Shown: piece by piece, positions 1 to 9,319 of the stretch
How the letters are laid out: every line of letters begins with the position of its first letter
How positions within the stretch are numbered: position 1 is the stretch's first letter
Source: an uncultured Burkholderiales bacterium
GTDB lineage: Bacteria; Pseudomonadota; Gammaproteobacteria; Burkholderiales; Burkholderiaceae_C
Length of the DNA stretch: 39,239 bases
Direction of reading: 5' to 3'
NCBI GenBank assembly: GCA_903906635.1
Contig: CAIVLE010000047.1
Span: 1-39,239, forward strand
The notes under the pieces: model-generated
Seen by the model: only the letters and a program-made list of their open reading frames with translations
Database searches by the model: none
What the model was told of the DNA's origin: nothing
Translations under genes and position numbers: made by a program

Positions 1-1218
1 GCCATCTCAGGCACGCAATTGAGTGTGGCCGGACAAAAAGTCAACGTCAACAACGACCTCAGCTTGGGCGCGATCACCCTCTGGGCGGGTGGCTACAGCA
101 GTTTGGCCAATGTCCATGTGGGTGACTTGCTCGAGGTGCATGGCTCACCCGTTTATGACAGCGTGAGCCAGCGATACTCACTCAATGCCACGCGCATTCA
201 AAAGGTCAATGACAACACCGCGCGCGTTCAAGTCAGCGGAACCGTCAGCGCGCTTGACACCAGTGCCAAGACCCTAGCCATCAATGGCTTGACGATCAAC
301 TTTGCCTCGGCCAACGTTCGACCTGCAGGGACCACGTTGAGCAATGGGCTCGTGGTGACAGCCTACGGGCCATTGAGTGCCCTCACAGGCACGACCTTGC
401 TTGCGAGCCATCTCAAAATCAATCGACTACAAGACACCAATCTGGCTGCGAGTACTGTGCAATTGGGCGGTCTCGTCTCCAAATACAACAGCGCCAACAA
501 GACATTTGAACTCCAAGGCACCCCCATCAACCTGAGCACGGCCACGCTCGTCACGCCTGCGAACAAGACCATCTCTGACATGGCCTATGTCAAAGTCACA
601 GGCACGTTAAACAGCGACGCAAGTGTGAGCGCCACCGCTATCCAAGTGCGCGAGCAAAGCACCAACTCTGATCTGGCCACGATCAAACTCTCGGGCCTCA
701 TCAGTGACTGGGTCAGCAACGCCAATTTCATGGTGCGAGGCGTCCCGGTGGACGCCAGTGGCATCGTGGTGAGCAATCAATGCCCAGGCGTGAGCGCTTT
801 GACCAACGGCTTGGAGGTGCAAGTCACGTCCATTCAACAAGCCAACACCCCTGTGGTCTACGCCACCACCCTCAGCTGCAAGGTGCAAAACAAGGTCTTG
901 ATTCGACCCATGGTGGGCTTGGCCACCAACGTGGATACCAGCGCCAAAACCTTCGTGTTAACCCCCACAGGCTCCTCCAGCGTGCAATCCGTGCAGTGGA
1001 GCGACAACACGACCTTTTTAGGTCTGACCCCAGCCACACTCGCCAACACCAGCGTTCGTGTGGAAGGCTATTTGAATGCCAATATGTTGGTGGCTCGCAC
1101 CATCGCCAACACCAACGTGAATTTACACTTGGACGATGAACCATTTCGCGTACTGGGAACCAATAATGGTCTGTCCAATGGTGCATGGATGGACTACCAC
1201 ACCCAACTCGGCCATTGA
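1..1218 (+). CDS. DUF5666-type repeat protein, secreted (5' end cut off)
   Basis: The reading frame is already open at base 1, so the start and any signal peptide lie left of the window. The visible 405 residues are low in charge and rich in Ser, Thr, Asn, Val and Leu. They contain about five tandem beta-rich repeats of roughly 70-80 residues, each with a 'V.V.G.V...D..AKT..I.G..I.....' pattern and a following 'L.NG..V.V.G.L' strand. This is the pattern of DUF5666/OB-like repeats found in exported Burkholderiales lipoproteins. It ends 18 bp before a subtilase lipoprotein, with an AAGGA-like ribosome site in the gap, so the two are probably co-transcribed. The function is unknown; I infer an envelope or extracellular role. 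Confidence 0.7.
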   Translation, partial: AISGTQLSVAGQKVNVNNDLSLGAITLWAGGYSSLANVHVGDLLEVHGSPVYDSVSQRYSLNATRIQKVNDNTARVQVSGTVSALDTSAKTLAINGLTINFASANVRPAGTTLSNGLVVTAYGPLSALTGTTLLASHLKINRLQDTNLAASTVQLGGLVSKYNSANKTFELQGTPINLSTATLVTPANKTISDMAYVKVTGTLNSDASVSATAIQVREQSTNSDLATIKLSGLISDWVSNANFMVRGVPVDASGIVVSNQCPGVSALTNGLEVQVTSIQQANTPVVYATTLSCKVQNKVLIRPMVGLATNVDTSAKTFVLTPTGSSSVQSVQWSDNTTFLGLTPATLANTSVRVEGYLNANMLVARTIANTNVNLHLDDEPFRVLGTNNGLSNGAWMDYHTQLGH

Positions 1219-1236
1219 ATCAAAGGACACCCAACA

Positions 1237-3237
1237 ATGCAACGCAACCAACACCGATTTCTGGCCTTTGTACTGGTTTGCTCGTCTTTGACGGGCTGTG
1301 GTGGCGGGGGGGGATCGGGCAGCTCGTCTGTGACGTCAACACCCAACGCGATCGTGGCAGCTCAGGTTGCGGACATCACGCCAGACAACACCCAAGACAC
1401 GGTGTCGGTGTTTGTCGCGCTAGACAACACGACTGCAATTTCTGCGCTTGACAGCGTCTTTCAATCCAGCGATCAACTGCGCGCCCAAAGCCAGCAAAAC
1501 TTTCTCACCAACTTGCAAAATGTGGCCAACAGCACCCTCAGTGGCGCCACAGGCAGCACCTGCACAACCAGCGACTTGGCAACCCGCATCAGCCAAGCAC
1601 ATACGCCGAGCTCTGGCTACGCCGTGCGCATTGACTTGAATGCTTGCGAGCTCGCTATTTTGTCCAAACTCAAAGGCGTGACCTCCATCTTCCCCGACAT
1701 CCCCATGTCGACCCAAAGTGTGGCCAGCACCACACTGAGTAAAACCATCAGCACCACGAAAATGAGTTTCAACGGCAGCGTGGAGCAACCCACGCTGGGC
1801 GGGAACACGGCCGATGGAGCGGGCCAAGTCGTTGCCATCCTGGACACCGGGGTGGAAGAGCGCCACCCGGCACTGGGCAGCAGCAAGGTCTTGAGTGGCG
1901 CCTGCTTTTCAACCGCCAGCAATTCAGGGCATGGGTTTTGCCCTAACGGCTTGAGCAGTGACACCACCTCCGCACTCGCCGCTCGAAGCTGCGCAGACAC
2001 TTGGAGCGGCACGCGCGCAGAGGCCGTGCAAGCGGGCTGCGGCCACGGCACCAGCATGGCCGCAGCTGCCAGCATGCGCTACACCAGCAGCGACAATGTG
2101 CTCATCAAAGGCATTGCCCCCAACGCCCAGGTCCTGCCGGTTCAAGTCTTCAACCAATCCATCACCAGCAGCGGCAAAGCGCTGTCCTCCTCTGCAGGCG
2201 ACTTGCTCGCCGCCGTGGAGTGGGTCACGACTGAAGCCCAACGCAGACGCACAGCAGGCTTGGCACCGATCGTGGCCATGAACATGAGTTTGGGGGGAGG
2301 AAGTTACAGCAGCGCATGCGACAGCGATTACGTGGGAAGCCTGTTCAAAACTGCTTTCACCAACCTGCGCAATCAAGGTGTGTTGCCCGTTGTTGCAGCG
2401 GGCAATGGTGGCACCAAAAACGCGATCTCTTTCCCAGCCTGTGTGAGCAACACAGTGAGCGTTGCAGCGACCAAACTCAATGACACCGCTTTGGCGAGTT
2501 ATTCAAATTTCAGCAGCCAAGTCAAACTGATGGCCATCGGTGGCGACGTCGACGGCACGGGGCGCTATGTGTTGCCTGTGCTTTGCAGCACATCAGGCAG
2601 CTTTGATTGCTGGCAAGAGCTCGCGGGTACGTCACCCGCCACCGCGCTCACCACTGGCGGTGTGGCGGCCTTGTTCAGCGTCAAGACAGGCGCGAGCTTG
2701 CCTGGCGTTGAAAGCGCACTTACCACGGATATCGCAGCACTCAACCTCAGCGGGTCTTCCGCACTTCATTTGAGCGTCAACGATGGGACTCAAAACATCA
2801 CCCGTCCGGCCTTACGCTTGACGGCGAGCGCCTACCAATTGCTCAACTTGACCGAGTCCAACGGCTCAGTCACGCCTCCCCCCTCGACTGTCACACCACC
2901 GGTGATCGATACGGTGATCAGCCAAGCACAAATTTGCCTATTCAGCAGCACCGGCTTCAAAGGCACCAAGGCCTGCGCCATCCAAGGCTATGGCGCCAAC
3001 GCCCCCAGCACAAGCAAAGACTTGTTTTATCGCTACTTTGGCAGGGTCGGCTCCATCACCATCACGGATTTGCAAACGGGCAGCGACTTGGCCTCTGGAA
3101 CGGCCAGCGTGACGATTTATGCAGGACTGAATGCTTTGAGCCGCTCTGCCACGCTCAATGCGTCCAATACCAACACCACCAGTGCCACGGGCTCTGTCAA
3201 CCCCATCATCGGCATGGTGCGCATTCAAACGCAATGA
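1237..3237 (+). CDS. S8 family (subtilisin-like) serine protease, lipoprotein
   Basis: A 666-residue exported protease. The N-terminus carries a lipoprotein signal with lipobox LTGC (Cys21), then a Gly/Ser linker. Residues ~50-160 resemble an I9 propeptide/inhibitor, ending in 'LKGVTSIFPD'. The peptidase S8 domain follows with the catalytic triad Asp203 (AILDTG), His270 (GHGTS) and Ser466 (GTSPAT), and oxyanion Asn390 (AAGNGG). A proline linker near 545-560 leads to a ~100-residue C-terminal domain. It has two motifs of the 'CLF...GFKGTKAC' / 'VTIYAGLNALSRS' type, suggesting a beta/gamma-crystallin-like fold (inference). Many cysteines fit a disulfide-bonded secreted enzyme. It follows the DUF5666 protein by 18 bp. 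Its TGA directly abuts the TGA of the convergent MFS gene. Confidence 0.92.
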   Translation: MQRNQHRFLAFVLVCSSLTGCGGGGGSGSSSVTSTPNAIVAAQVADITPDNTQDTVSVFVALDNTTAISALDSVFQSSDQLRAQSQQNFLTNLQNVANSTLSGATGSTCTTSDLATRISQAHTPSSGYAVRIDLNACELAILSKLKGVTSIFPDIPMSTQSVASTTLSKTISTTKMSFNGSVEQPTLGGNTADGAGQVVAILDTGVEERHPALGSSKVLSGACFSTASNSGHGFCPNGLSSDTTSALAARSCADTWSGTRAEAVQAGCGHGTSMAAAASMRYTSSDNVLIKGIAPNAQVLPVQVFNQSITSSGKALSSSAGDLLAAVEWVTTEAQRRRTAGLAPIVAMNMSLGGGSYSSACDSDYVGSLFKTAFTNLRNQGVLPVVAAGNGGTKNAISFPACVSNTVSVAATKLNDTALASYSNFSSQVKLMAIGGDVDGTGRYVLPVLCSTSGSFDCWQELAGTSPATALTTGGVAALFSVKTGASLPGVESALTTDIAALNLSGSSALHLSVNDGTQNITRPALRLTASAYQLLNLTESNGSVTPPPSTVTPPVIDTVISQAQICLFSSTGFKGTKACAIQGYGANAPSTSKDLFYRYFGRVGSITITDLQTGSDLASGTASVTIYAGLNALSRSATLNASNTNTTSATGSVNPIIGMVRIQTQ

Positions 3238-4467
3238 TCAAGTCGGCAAGTGCGGGTGGCGGCGCAGGTACAACATGGCCAACATCAACGAGCCCACTTG
3301 AAGCGCTGAACAAAAGAAAAACGGAGCGCCAATGCGCCAGTCGCCTTGCGGGAAGTGCGACACCGCGGCTAACAACGGCGCTCCCAGCATGGGGGCCACC
3401 ACCGCCATCAAGCCATTGAGCGAACTCACCGCCCCCATGGTTTGTCCCTGGTTGCGGCTGTCGGCCGCAGACGAAATCAAGCTTTGCACGGAAGCCGTCA
3501 CCGTACCGCCCAGCAAGTTGATGCCGATCACCGCGTACATCATCCACCCTTGGGTGGCCGCGCCCCACAAGAAGTAGCCCAGCGCAGAGGAGACCAAACC
3601 CATGATGACCAAGCGCTGCGGCTTGAAGCGCTTGAGCAGCGGCCCCATCAACACACCTTGCACCAACACGGCAGTGACCCCGACCGCGGTCAGTGAGTAA
3701 CCGTTTTCCTCGGCGCCCCAACCAAACTTGAAGGCGTTGTAGAGCACCCACACGGTATAGAGCACAAACTGCGCAAGGCCACTCAAAGCCACGACACCCA
3801 CCAAAGGTCCTACGCCTTTGAGTTGGGCCAAGCCACGCAAGGCTTTGATGGGGTTGGCGTCGCGCCACGCAAAGGGTTTGCGTTTGTCCAATGGCAGGGA
3901 CTCTGGCAACACAAAGAAGCCGTACAACAAGTTCAACAAGGTCAAGCTGCCCGCCAAGTAAAAAGGCAAATGCAAGTTGATGGCGCCCATCACCCCCCCC
4001 ACCACGGGCCCGATGATGAAACCCACGCCCATCATGGCCCCGAGTAAGCCAAAACGTTTGGCACGCTGCTCGGGTGCAGAAATGTCAGCGACATAGGCGT
4101 TGGCAATGGCGATGTTGCCTTGCATCACGCCCCCTAAGGTGCGCACCACGATCAACCCCCATAAGGTGTCGGTGAGCGCGATGCCAAAAAAGCTGATCCC
4201 CAAGCCCATGAAGCCCAGCAACAACACCGGACGTCGGCCAAAGCGGTCCGACAAGGCGCCAAGAAGGGGCGAGCCCAAAAAGTTGGCCATGCCAAAGGCC
4301 ACGGCGACCACACCGTACCAATAGGCCTGATCGGCCTGGTTGGCAGAAAAGCTGGCCACCAACACCGGCAAGACAGGGATGATGACCCCAATGGCTGCCA
4401 TGTCGATGAGCACGGCGAGCATGATGAAAGGCATCGCAGCCTCACGGTTGCGAAGGGTTTTGAACAT
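3238..4467 (-). CDS. MFS transporter, TetA/TCR-like drug:H+ antiporter
   Basis: A 409-residue inner-membrane protein with the usual 12 hydrophobic segments. The major facilitator motif A between TM2 and TM3 is clear ('GALSDRFGRRPVLLLG'), and the antiporter motif C in TM5 is present ('GFIIGPVVGG'). Sequence style and length are those of the TetA-like (DHA1) exporters common in Burkholderiales, so proton-driven drug or metabolite export is expected; the substrate cannot be read from sequence. The N-terminus chosen lacks a good ribosome site. The Met at residue 12 (near 4434) is an alternative start. The gene is convergent with the subtilase and divergent from glnS. Confidence 0.88.
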   Translation of the reverse strand: MFKTLRNREAAMPFIMLAVLIDMAAIGVIIPVLPVLVASFSANQADQAYWYGVVAVAFGMANFLGSPLLGALSDRFGRRPVLLLGFMGLGISFFGIALTDTLWGLIVVRTLGGVMQGNIAIANAYVADISAPEQRAKRFGLLGAMMGVGFIIGPVVGGVMGAINLHLPFYLAGSLTLLNLLYGFFVLPESLPLDKRKPFAWRDANPIKALRGLAQLKGVGPLVGVVALSGLAQFVLYTVWVLYNAFKFGWGAEENGYSLTAVGVTAVLVQGVLMGPLLKRFKPQRLVIMGLVSSALGYFLWGAATQGWMMYAVIGINLLGGTVTASVQSLISSAADSRNQGQTMGAVSSLNGLMAVVAPMLGAPLLAAVSHFPQGDWRIGAPFFFCSALQVGSLMLAMLYLRRHPHLPT

Positions 4468-4553
4468 AGCTGGGAATTCGATTCAGAGGAACACGTGAAG
4501 CGGGGATTTTAAAGAGTGCCAAGCCCCCAAAGCGCGTCCATCACACCCGTAAA

Positions 4554-6353
4554 ATGAATCGCATGACTACATCGGCTGAAAACGACAACAAACCCAGCAA
4601 TTTTTTGCGCCAAATCATTGAAAACGACCTGGCCCAAGGCACCTACGCCAGCCGTCGTTGGGCTGGCAGCCCTGGGGACGCGGCACACCAAGCACAAGGC
4701 GCACCTGACCCGGCCAAAATTCGCACCCGTTTTCCGCCCGAGCCCAATGGCTACTTGCATGTGGGGCATGCCAAAAGCATTTGCCTGAACTTTGGCCTGG
4801 CCCGCGATTACGGCGGTGTGTGTCACCTGCGCTTTGACGACACCAACCCCGAAAAAGAAGACACCGAGTTTGTTGACAGCATCATCGATGCGGTGAAATG
4901 GCTGGGCTTTGACTGGGCCCAACTCGGCCAACCCCCAGGCAGTGCAGCGCCCTACCAGGCCAGCGATTACTTTGACTTCATGTACCAAGCCGCCGAACAC
5001 TTGATTCAGGCCGGCCACGCCTACGTGGACGAGCAAAGCGCAGAAGACATGCGCGTGAACCGGGGTGACTTCTCCAAACCCGGTGTCAACAGCCCATTTC
5101 GCAGCCGCACACCGGCAGAGAATTTGGCCCGCTTTCGCGACATGCGAAACGGCTTGCTGGAAGATGGCGCAGCCGTTTTACGCGCCAAAATTGACATGGC
5201 AGCGCCCAACATCAACCTGCGCGATCCAGCCATTTACCGCATTCGCCGTGCCACCCACCACCTCACGGGCGACACCTGGTGCATCTACCCGATGTACACC
5301 TTCGCGCACCCTATCGAAGACGCGTTGGAACAAATCACCCACAGCATTTGTACGCTCGAGTTTGAAGACCAACGCCCGTTTTACGACTGGTTGATGGCAC
5401 GTTTGTGCGAAGGCGGCTTGCTGCACGCGCCCAGCCCCAAGCAATACGAATTTGCCCGCTTGAACTTGACCTATGTGGTCACCAGCAAACGCAAGTTGGC
5501 CCAACTCGTCAACGAAGGCAAGGTCTCGGGCTGGGACGACCCGCGCATGCCCACCATCGTGGGTTTGCGTCGTCGCGGCTATACCCCTGAGAGCTTGCTG
5601 CTTTTTGCCGAACGCATTGGGGTGACCAAGAGCGACAGCTGGATTGACTACAGCACCTTGGAAGCGTGCTTGCGCGAAGACCTCGACCCCAAAGCCGCAC
5701 GTGCGTCGGTGGTGCTGGACCCGGTGAAGCTGGTTATCACCAACTGGGATGAGTTGCATGGCGCGGGCACACTGGACGACTGCCATGCCCCGGTCCACCC
5801 CCATCACCCCGAATTAGGCCAACGCCAATTCAAGTTTGGCAAGGATCTGTGGATTGAGCGGGGCGACTACGAAGAAACGCCGCCTAAGGGGTTCTTTCGC
5901 TTGTTCCCGGGCAACAAAGTGCGCTTGAAATACGGCCATGTGATCACCTGCACGGGGGCCCTCAAAGACGCGAACGGACAAGTGCTCGAAGTGCATGCGG
6001 AGCTCATGGCTGACACCAAAAGCGGCACGCCCGGCTCGGACAGCGTGAAGGTCAAGGGCGTGATCACCTGGGTCGGTGCATCCGACGGCGTACAAGTCCA
6101 AGTGCGCCTGTACGACCGCTTGTTCAGCGATCCACAGCCAGATGCGAGTGGCAAAGACTTCTTGGCAGCCATCAACCCCCACAGCCTGCAGGTGGTGACC
6201 GCCTATGCGGAGCCGTCACTGGCTCACAGCACGGCTGGGGAACATTTTCAGTTTGAGCGCCATGGCTACTTTGTGGCAGACCGCATCGACCATGGGCCAG
6301 GCCGCTTGGTGTTCAACAAGGCCACGGGATTGAAGGACACCTGGGCGAAGTGA
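4554..6353 (+). CDS. glnS: Glutaminyl-tRNA synthetase
   Basis: A class I aminoacyl-tRNA synthetase that charges tRNA-Gln with glutamine in the cytoplasm; 599 residues. The HIGH signature is 'PPEPNGYLHVGH' (His69-His72), and the KMSKS-equivalent loop is VTSKRKL (309-315), the GlnRS-type variant. The anticodon-binding beta-barrels occupy roughly the last 230 residues. Compared with E. coli GlnRS there is an insert of about 20 residues near positions 32-55, before the HIGH motif. Two in-frame ATGs (4554 and 4563) lie close together and neither has a clear Shine-Dalgarno; either could be used. It stands alone, divergent from the MFS gene and convergent with exbB across 18 bp. Confidence 0.97.
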   Translation: MNRMTTSAENDNKPSNFLRQIIENDLAQGTYASRRWAGSPGDAAHQAQGAPDPAKIRTRFPPEPNGYLHVGHAKSICLNFGLARDYGGVCHLRFDDTNPEKEDTEFVDSIIDAVKWLGFDWAQLGQPPGSAAPYQASDYFDFMYQAAEHLIQAGHAYVDEQSAEDMRVNRGDFSKPGVNSPFRSRTPAENLARFRDMRNGLLEDGAAVLRAKIDMAAPNINLRDPAIYRIRRATHHLTGDTWCIYPMYTFAHPIEDALEQITHSICTLEFEDQRPFYDWLMARLCEGGLLHAPSPKQYEFARLNLTYVVTSKRKLAQLVNEGKVSGWDDPRMPTIVGLRRRGYTPESLLLFAERIGVTKSDSWIDYSTLEACLREDLDPKAARASVVLDPVKLVITNWDELHGAGTLDDCHAPVHPHHPELGQRQFKFGKDLWIERGDYEETPPKGFFRLFPGNKVRLKYGHVITCTGALKDANGQVLEVHAELMADTKSGTPGSDSVKVKGVITWVGASDGVQVQVRLYDRLFSDPQPDASGKDFLAAINPHSLQVVTAYAEPSLAHSTAGEHFQFERHGYFVADRIDHGPGRLVFNKATGLKDTWAK

Positions 6354-6373
6354 GCACCGCCAGTGCTCGCTTC
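6347..6373. terminator. Bidirectional hairpin spanning the glnS and exbB stop codons
   Basis: An 11-bp stem (one T-G wobble) with a 5-nt loop: GAAGTGAGCAC at 6347-6357 pairs with GTGCTCGCTTC at 6363-6373. It contains the glnS TGA and two bases of the exbB stop. There is no T-tract on either strand, so intrinsic termination is only plausible. It could instead protect both 3' ends. Confidence 0.5.
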
Positions 6374-6959
6374 ACTGGTCGAAATGTCGAATGGTCGTGA
6401 TCGCCAGCACATGCTTGAATCGATCACACAAAACCTCAGTCCTGTTATTGAGCCAATTCAAGCTGACCAAAGCCGCCACGGCAATCCCAATCCCCAAGGC
6501 TGTGGCATACAGTGCGGTGCCAATGCCTGCGGCCACGCGTTCGCTGTCAGACACGCCTGAGGTGGCCAAGGCCACAAAGGTACCGATGATGCCCAAAATA
6601 GTACCCAGCAAGCCCAGCAACGGCGACGCAGTCACCACGGTGTCGAGTAGCCACAAGCGCGCAACCAATGCTGTTCGAACTTGGGTGAAAGCGGCCAACG
6701 TTGCCGCTTCTCGTTGCTGTTCGTGTTTGGCATTCATGAGCAAGCCATTGAACTCTTTGATGGCGAGGGAAATGACTTGAGTCGCCCCACCCGAGACCTT
6801 GCGGTTTTCGGGCAGGGGCGTGTTGATCAAGTCTTCCAAATGTGCAAAGTGTTCAGCAAACCACATGAACAACGAACGCTCGATGACCACTGCAATCGCC
6901 ACAAACAAACAAAGATAAAGCAAAACGAAGGTGGCGTCATGCAGTAGTTCGAGAGACAT
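6372..6959 (-). CDS. exbB: ExbB/TolQ/MotA-type proton channel subunit
   Basis: A 195-residue inner-membrane protein of the ExbB/TolQ family. With ExbD it converts proton-motive force into motion of TonB. Three transmembrane segments are visible (about 10-27, 112-132, 145-168) with the long cytoplasmic loop between TM1 and TM2. The family signatures 'ASPLLGLLGTILGIIGTF' and 'GIGTALYATALGIGIA' are present. An AAGGA ribosome site stands just ahead of the ATG. It is the last gene of the exbD-tonB-receptor-exbB operon, only 14 bp after the receptor stop, so it is separated from its partner exbD by two genes. Confidence 0.92.
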   Translation of the reverse strand: MSLELLHDATFVLLYLCLFVAIAVVIERSLFMWFAEHFAHLEDLINTPLPENRKVSGGATQVISLAIKEFNGLLMNAKHEQQREAATLAAFTQVRTALVARLWLLDTVVTASPLLGLLGTILGIIGTFVALATSGVSDSERVAAGIGTALYATALGIGIAVAALVSLNWLNNRTEVLCDRFKHVLAITTIRHFDQ

Positions 6960-6973
6960 AGGTTTCCTTGAAA

Positions 6974-9298
6974 TTAAAAGTCAGCTTGCAAGGACACACT
7001 CAGCATACGTGGTGCGCCGATGTAGTAGCGGGTGCTGGTGGCAGAGTAGCTGTTGCTTGGGCCCGTAGGTGACATGTACTCGCGGTTGAACAAGTTGCTG
7101 ACGTTGAGTTTGAGCAAGGTGCTCTTTTCAATCTTGTAGCCAGCATACAAATCAACCACCGTAAATCCGCTCACGTAGTCGTCGTTGACCAACGTCGAAT
7201 AAACGCGTCCGGTGTACTTGGCGCGCAGTTGACCCACAAATGCGCCTTCGGTGTATTGCGCCGACAAACCGCTCATCAGGCTAGGCGCCATCGGAAACTG
7301 TTTGCCCGATGTGGCCAACGTGGTGCTGCTGCCCGACTGCAAGTCGCTTTGCATCAAAGCCTCTTGGTAAGACAACGAAGCGTAGTAGCTCCAACCATTT
7401 TTAGGCTTGGTCCCCATTTCAAGTTCCAGACCCTGGTTTTTCACATTGCCCACGTTGGTGTAGGTGGACACCGCTGTGATGGGGTCATAGGCGTTGGCTT
7501 GGCGGTCTTTGAAGTTGACCGTGAAGAACGTGGCAGACCACACGATGTCATCGTTGGCCACACGGTAGCCAATGTCAACGTTGGTGGATGTCTCAGGTGC
7601 AATGGTTTGGAATTGCGGCACGTTGTTGACAAACTTCACGTTGCTGGAGGCATAGGCAAAGTTAGGTGGCGCCTTGAAGTTTTGTGCGACCGAGGCAAAC
7701 ACAGTCTCAGATGGAGACAACTTGAAGCTCGCACCTACGCTTGGAAGCAACTTGGAGTAATCACGCACGGTGTTGTACGTCATGGGGGCAGTCGAGCCAG
7801 TCGAGCCAGAAACCAAGCTCTGTCCGTCGTTGGCCGTCTCGGTGAAGTCTCGAGTGATTTTTGGTGTTCTGATGCCCACCACCACGTTGAGTTTTTCTTG
7901 CATCAAGGAGATGCTGTCTTGGCCAAACAACTGCGTCACGGTGGTCAAAGTTTTGTAGTCGCGTGAGTTGTAAGCCGCGCCAGTGGGTCGCAGAACGGGA
8001 TTATTTTGCAACCATGGGTCAAATTGACCGGTGGAGGATGCATACACGGCGGGGCCAGTCTGCAGGTGCGTGGCACGCTCATACCACCCCCCCAGGTTAA
8101 AGCTGTGGTTGTCGATTTGGTTGGTATACGTGGCAACCACCCCAGGGCGGTGAGTTTCGGTCAAGCTGCTGTTGGCGACTTGGTAAATATCGGTGGTGGT
8201 GCCGTTGCCGTTGAGGTCGACGTTGGTTGCTAACGCACCCGCGCTGTTGATCATTTTGGTGGAAGCTTCGTTGAAGGTTTTTTGCTGTGTTCCGCCAGTG
8301 CCAAAACCATACCAGTAGTAAGGCACCACGTTGAGCTGGGCAGCGCCACCTAGCTTGATGGTGGCATTGCCAGTCAGCAAGGCGTTTTCAAACGGGTTGA
8401 TGGCCATGCCGTAGTAAATGTTTTGATTGCTTGGGCTCGAACTCGCCGTACCAGGCGTGAAGGTGGCGGCGTAGTCGACGTTACGGCCATAGGTCGCGAT
8501 GTCGCTGCGAGTGGGCGTGTAAAAGTTGTTGTTGATGGCTCTGTTGTAAATCAAACCCATCGAGTAGCGGTTGCCACCGTCTCCGTCCAAGCTCACCTTG
8601 GCGTCGATGTGGTCGCGGTCTGCCTGCCCAGAACCCTTCCATTTGTCGACTTGAGACTTGGAATAGGAGATGAAAAATTTGGTGTTGGCCTCGCCAAACT
8701 TACCGGAGTCATAGCGCACATAGCTGCGCGACAAGTTGTAGCTGCCCAGGGTTTGAGAGGCGCGAATACGCTGGGTGTCTTCGGGGTCGCAGGTCACCAA
8801 ACCAATGTTGCCACCCGAAGCCCCAATGTGAGGTGCGCTGTTGTCGGTGGAGCCTTGCGTGACAAACATCTCGCACATGTTTTCGTTGTCGGTGTACTCC
8901 TGTGGGTAAACCGCAAAACTTCCGGAGTCATTCACAGGTGCGCCATCAATGGTGAAACCGATTTGGTCGCTGTTGAAGCCACGCATGGTCAAAGTGCCAC
9001 CGAACATACCCGTCGCATCGTGGCTGTAGGTATAGACACCGGGCAACAAGCTCAAGTTTTGATAGGGGTTCGCCGTGCCAGATTGCTTGTCAATGGCGGC
9101 CTTGTTCACGCTGCTGCGGGCCTTGGGCGTTTCTTCAATGGTGATCAAACCAGAGCCTAATTTGTCCCCCTCACCGGTGACTGAAATGGTGCCCAAGTTG
9201 GATTGGGCGTGCAGCACCATGGGAAACGCTGCAGCGACCAACAAAGCGGTGCCAGAGCGTCGAAGTTGGAATCGACGTGGGTGTGGAGTTGACTTCAC
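6974..9298 (-). CDS. TonB-dependent outer-membrane receptor
   Basis: 774 residues starting at GTG, chosen because GAAAGG sits about 7 nt upstream. An Arg-rich signal peptide ends near 'VLHAQS' (about residue 32). A TonB-box-like 'GTISVTG' follows, then a plug domain ('NLSLLPGVYTY', 'LTMRGFNSDQIGFTIDGAPVND') and a 22-strand-type barrel ending in the outer-membrane aromatic 'SLQADF'. Two Cys in the plug (near 'NMCEMF' and 'LVTCDPED') could form a disulfide. It lies 21 bp after tonB and 14 bp before exbB. The upstream phosphodiesterase and the phytase-like esterase suggest import of a phosphorylated organic ligand. That is inference; the ligand cannot be read from sequence. Confidence 0.93.
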   Translation of the reverse strand: MKSTPHPRRFQLRRSGTALLVAAAFPMVLHAQSNLGTISVTGEGDKLGSGLITIEETPKARSSVNKAAIDKQSGTANPYQNLSLLPGVYTYSHDATGMFGGTLTMRGFNSDQIGFTIDGAPVNDSGSFAVYPQEYTDNENMCEMFVTQGSTDNSAPHIGASGGNIGLVTCDPEDTQRIRASQTLGSYNLSRSYVRYDSGKFGEANTKFFISYSKSQVDKWKGSGQADRDHIDAKVSLDGDGGNRYSMGLIYNRAINNNFYTPTRSDIATYGRNVDYAATFTPGTASSSPSNQNIYYGMAINPFENALLTGNATIKLGGAAQLNVVPYYWYGFGTGGTQQKTFNEASTKMINSAGALATNVDLNGNGTTTDIYQVANSSLTETHRPGVVATYTNQIDNHSFNLGGWYERATHLQTGPAVYASSTGQFDPWLQNNPVLRPTGAAYNSRDYKTLTTVTQLFGQDSISLMQEKLNVVVGIRTPKITRDFTETANDGQSLVSGSTGSTAPMTYNTVRDYSKLLPSVGASFKLSPSETVFASVAQNFKAPPNFAYASSNVKFVNNVPQFQTIAPETSTNVDIGYRVANDDIVWSATFFTVNFKDRQANAYDPITAVSTYTNVGNVKNQGLELEMGTKPKNGWSYYASLSYQEALMQSDLQSGSSTTLATSGKQFPMAPSLMSGLSAQYTEGAFVGQLRAKYTGRVYSTLVNDDYVSGFTVVDLYAGYKIEKSTLLKLNVSNLFNREYMSPTGPSNSYSATSTRYYIGAPRMLSVSLQADF

Positions 9299-9319
9299 AG
9301 TAGACCTTTCAAGGATAAA

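Noticed and set aside
1306-1313. Run of eight G in the subtilase lipoprotein linker, with similar 8-nt G/C runs at 3993-4000, 18748-18755 and 19801-19808, as possible phase-variation tracts
   Set aside because: For DNA of about 60% G+C a handful of such runs is expected by chance in 39 kb, and most fall in non-coding or unconstrained sites.
7229-7966. Long plus-strand open frames opposite the TonB receptor (also 8423-9160)
   Set aside because: They lie antisense to a clear receptor gene, lack ribosome sites and recognisable motifs, and reflect the high G+C codon pattern.
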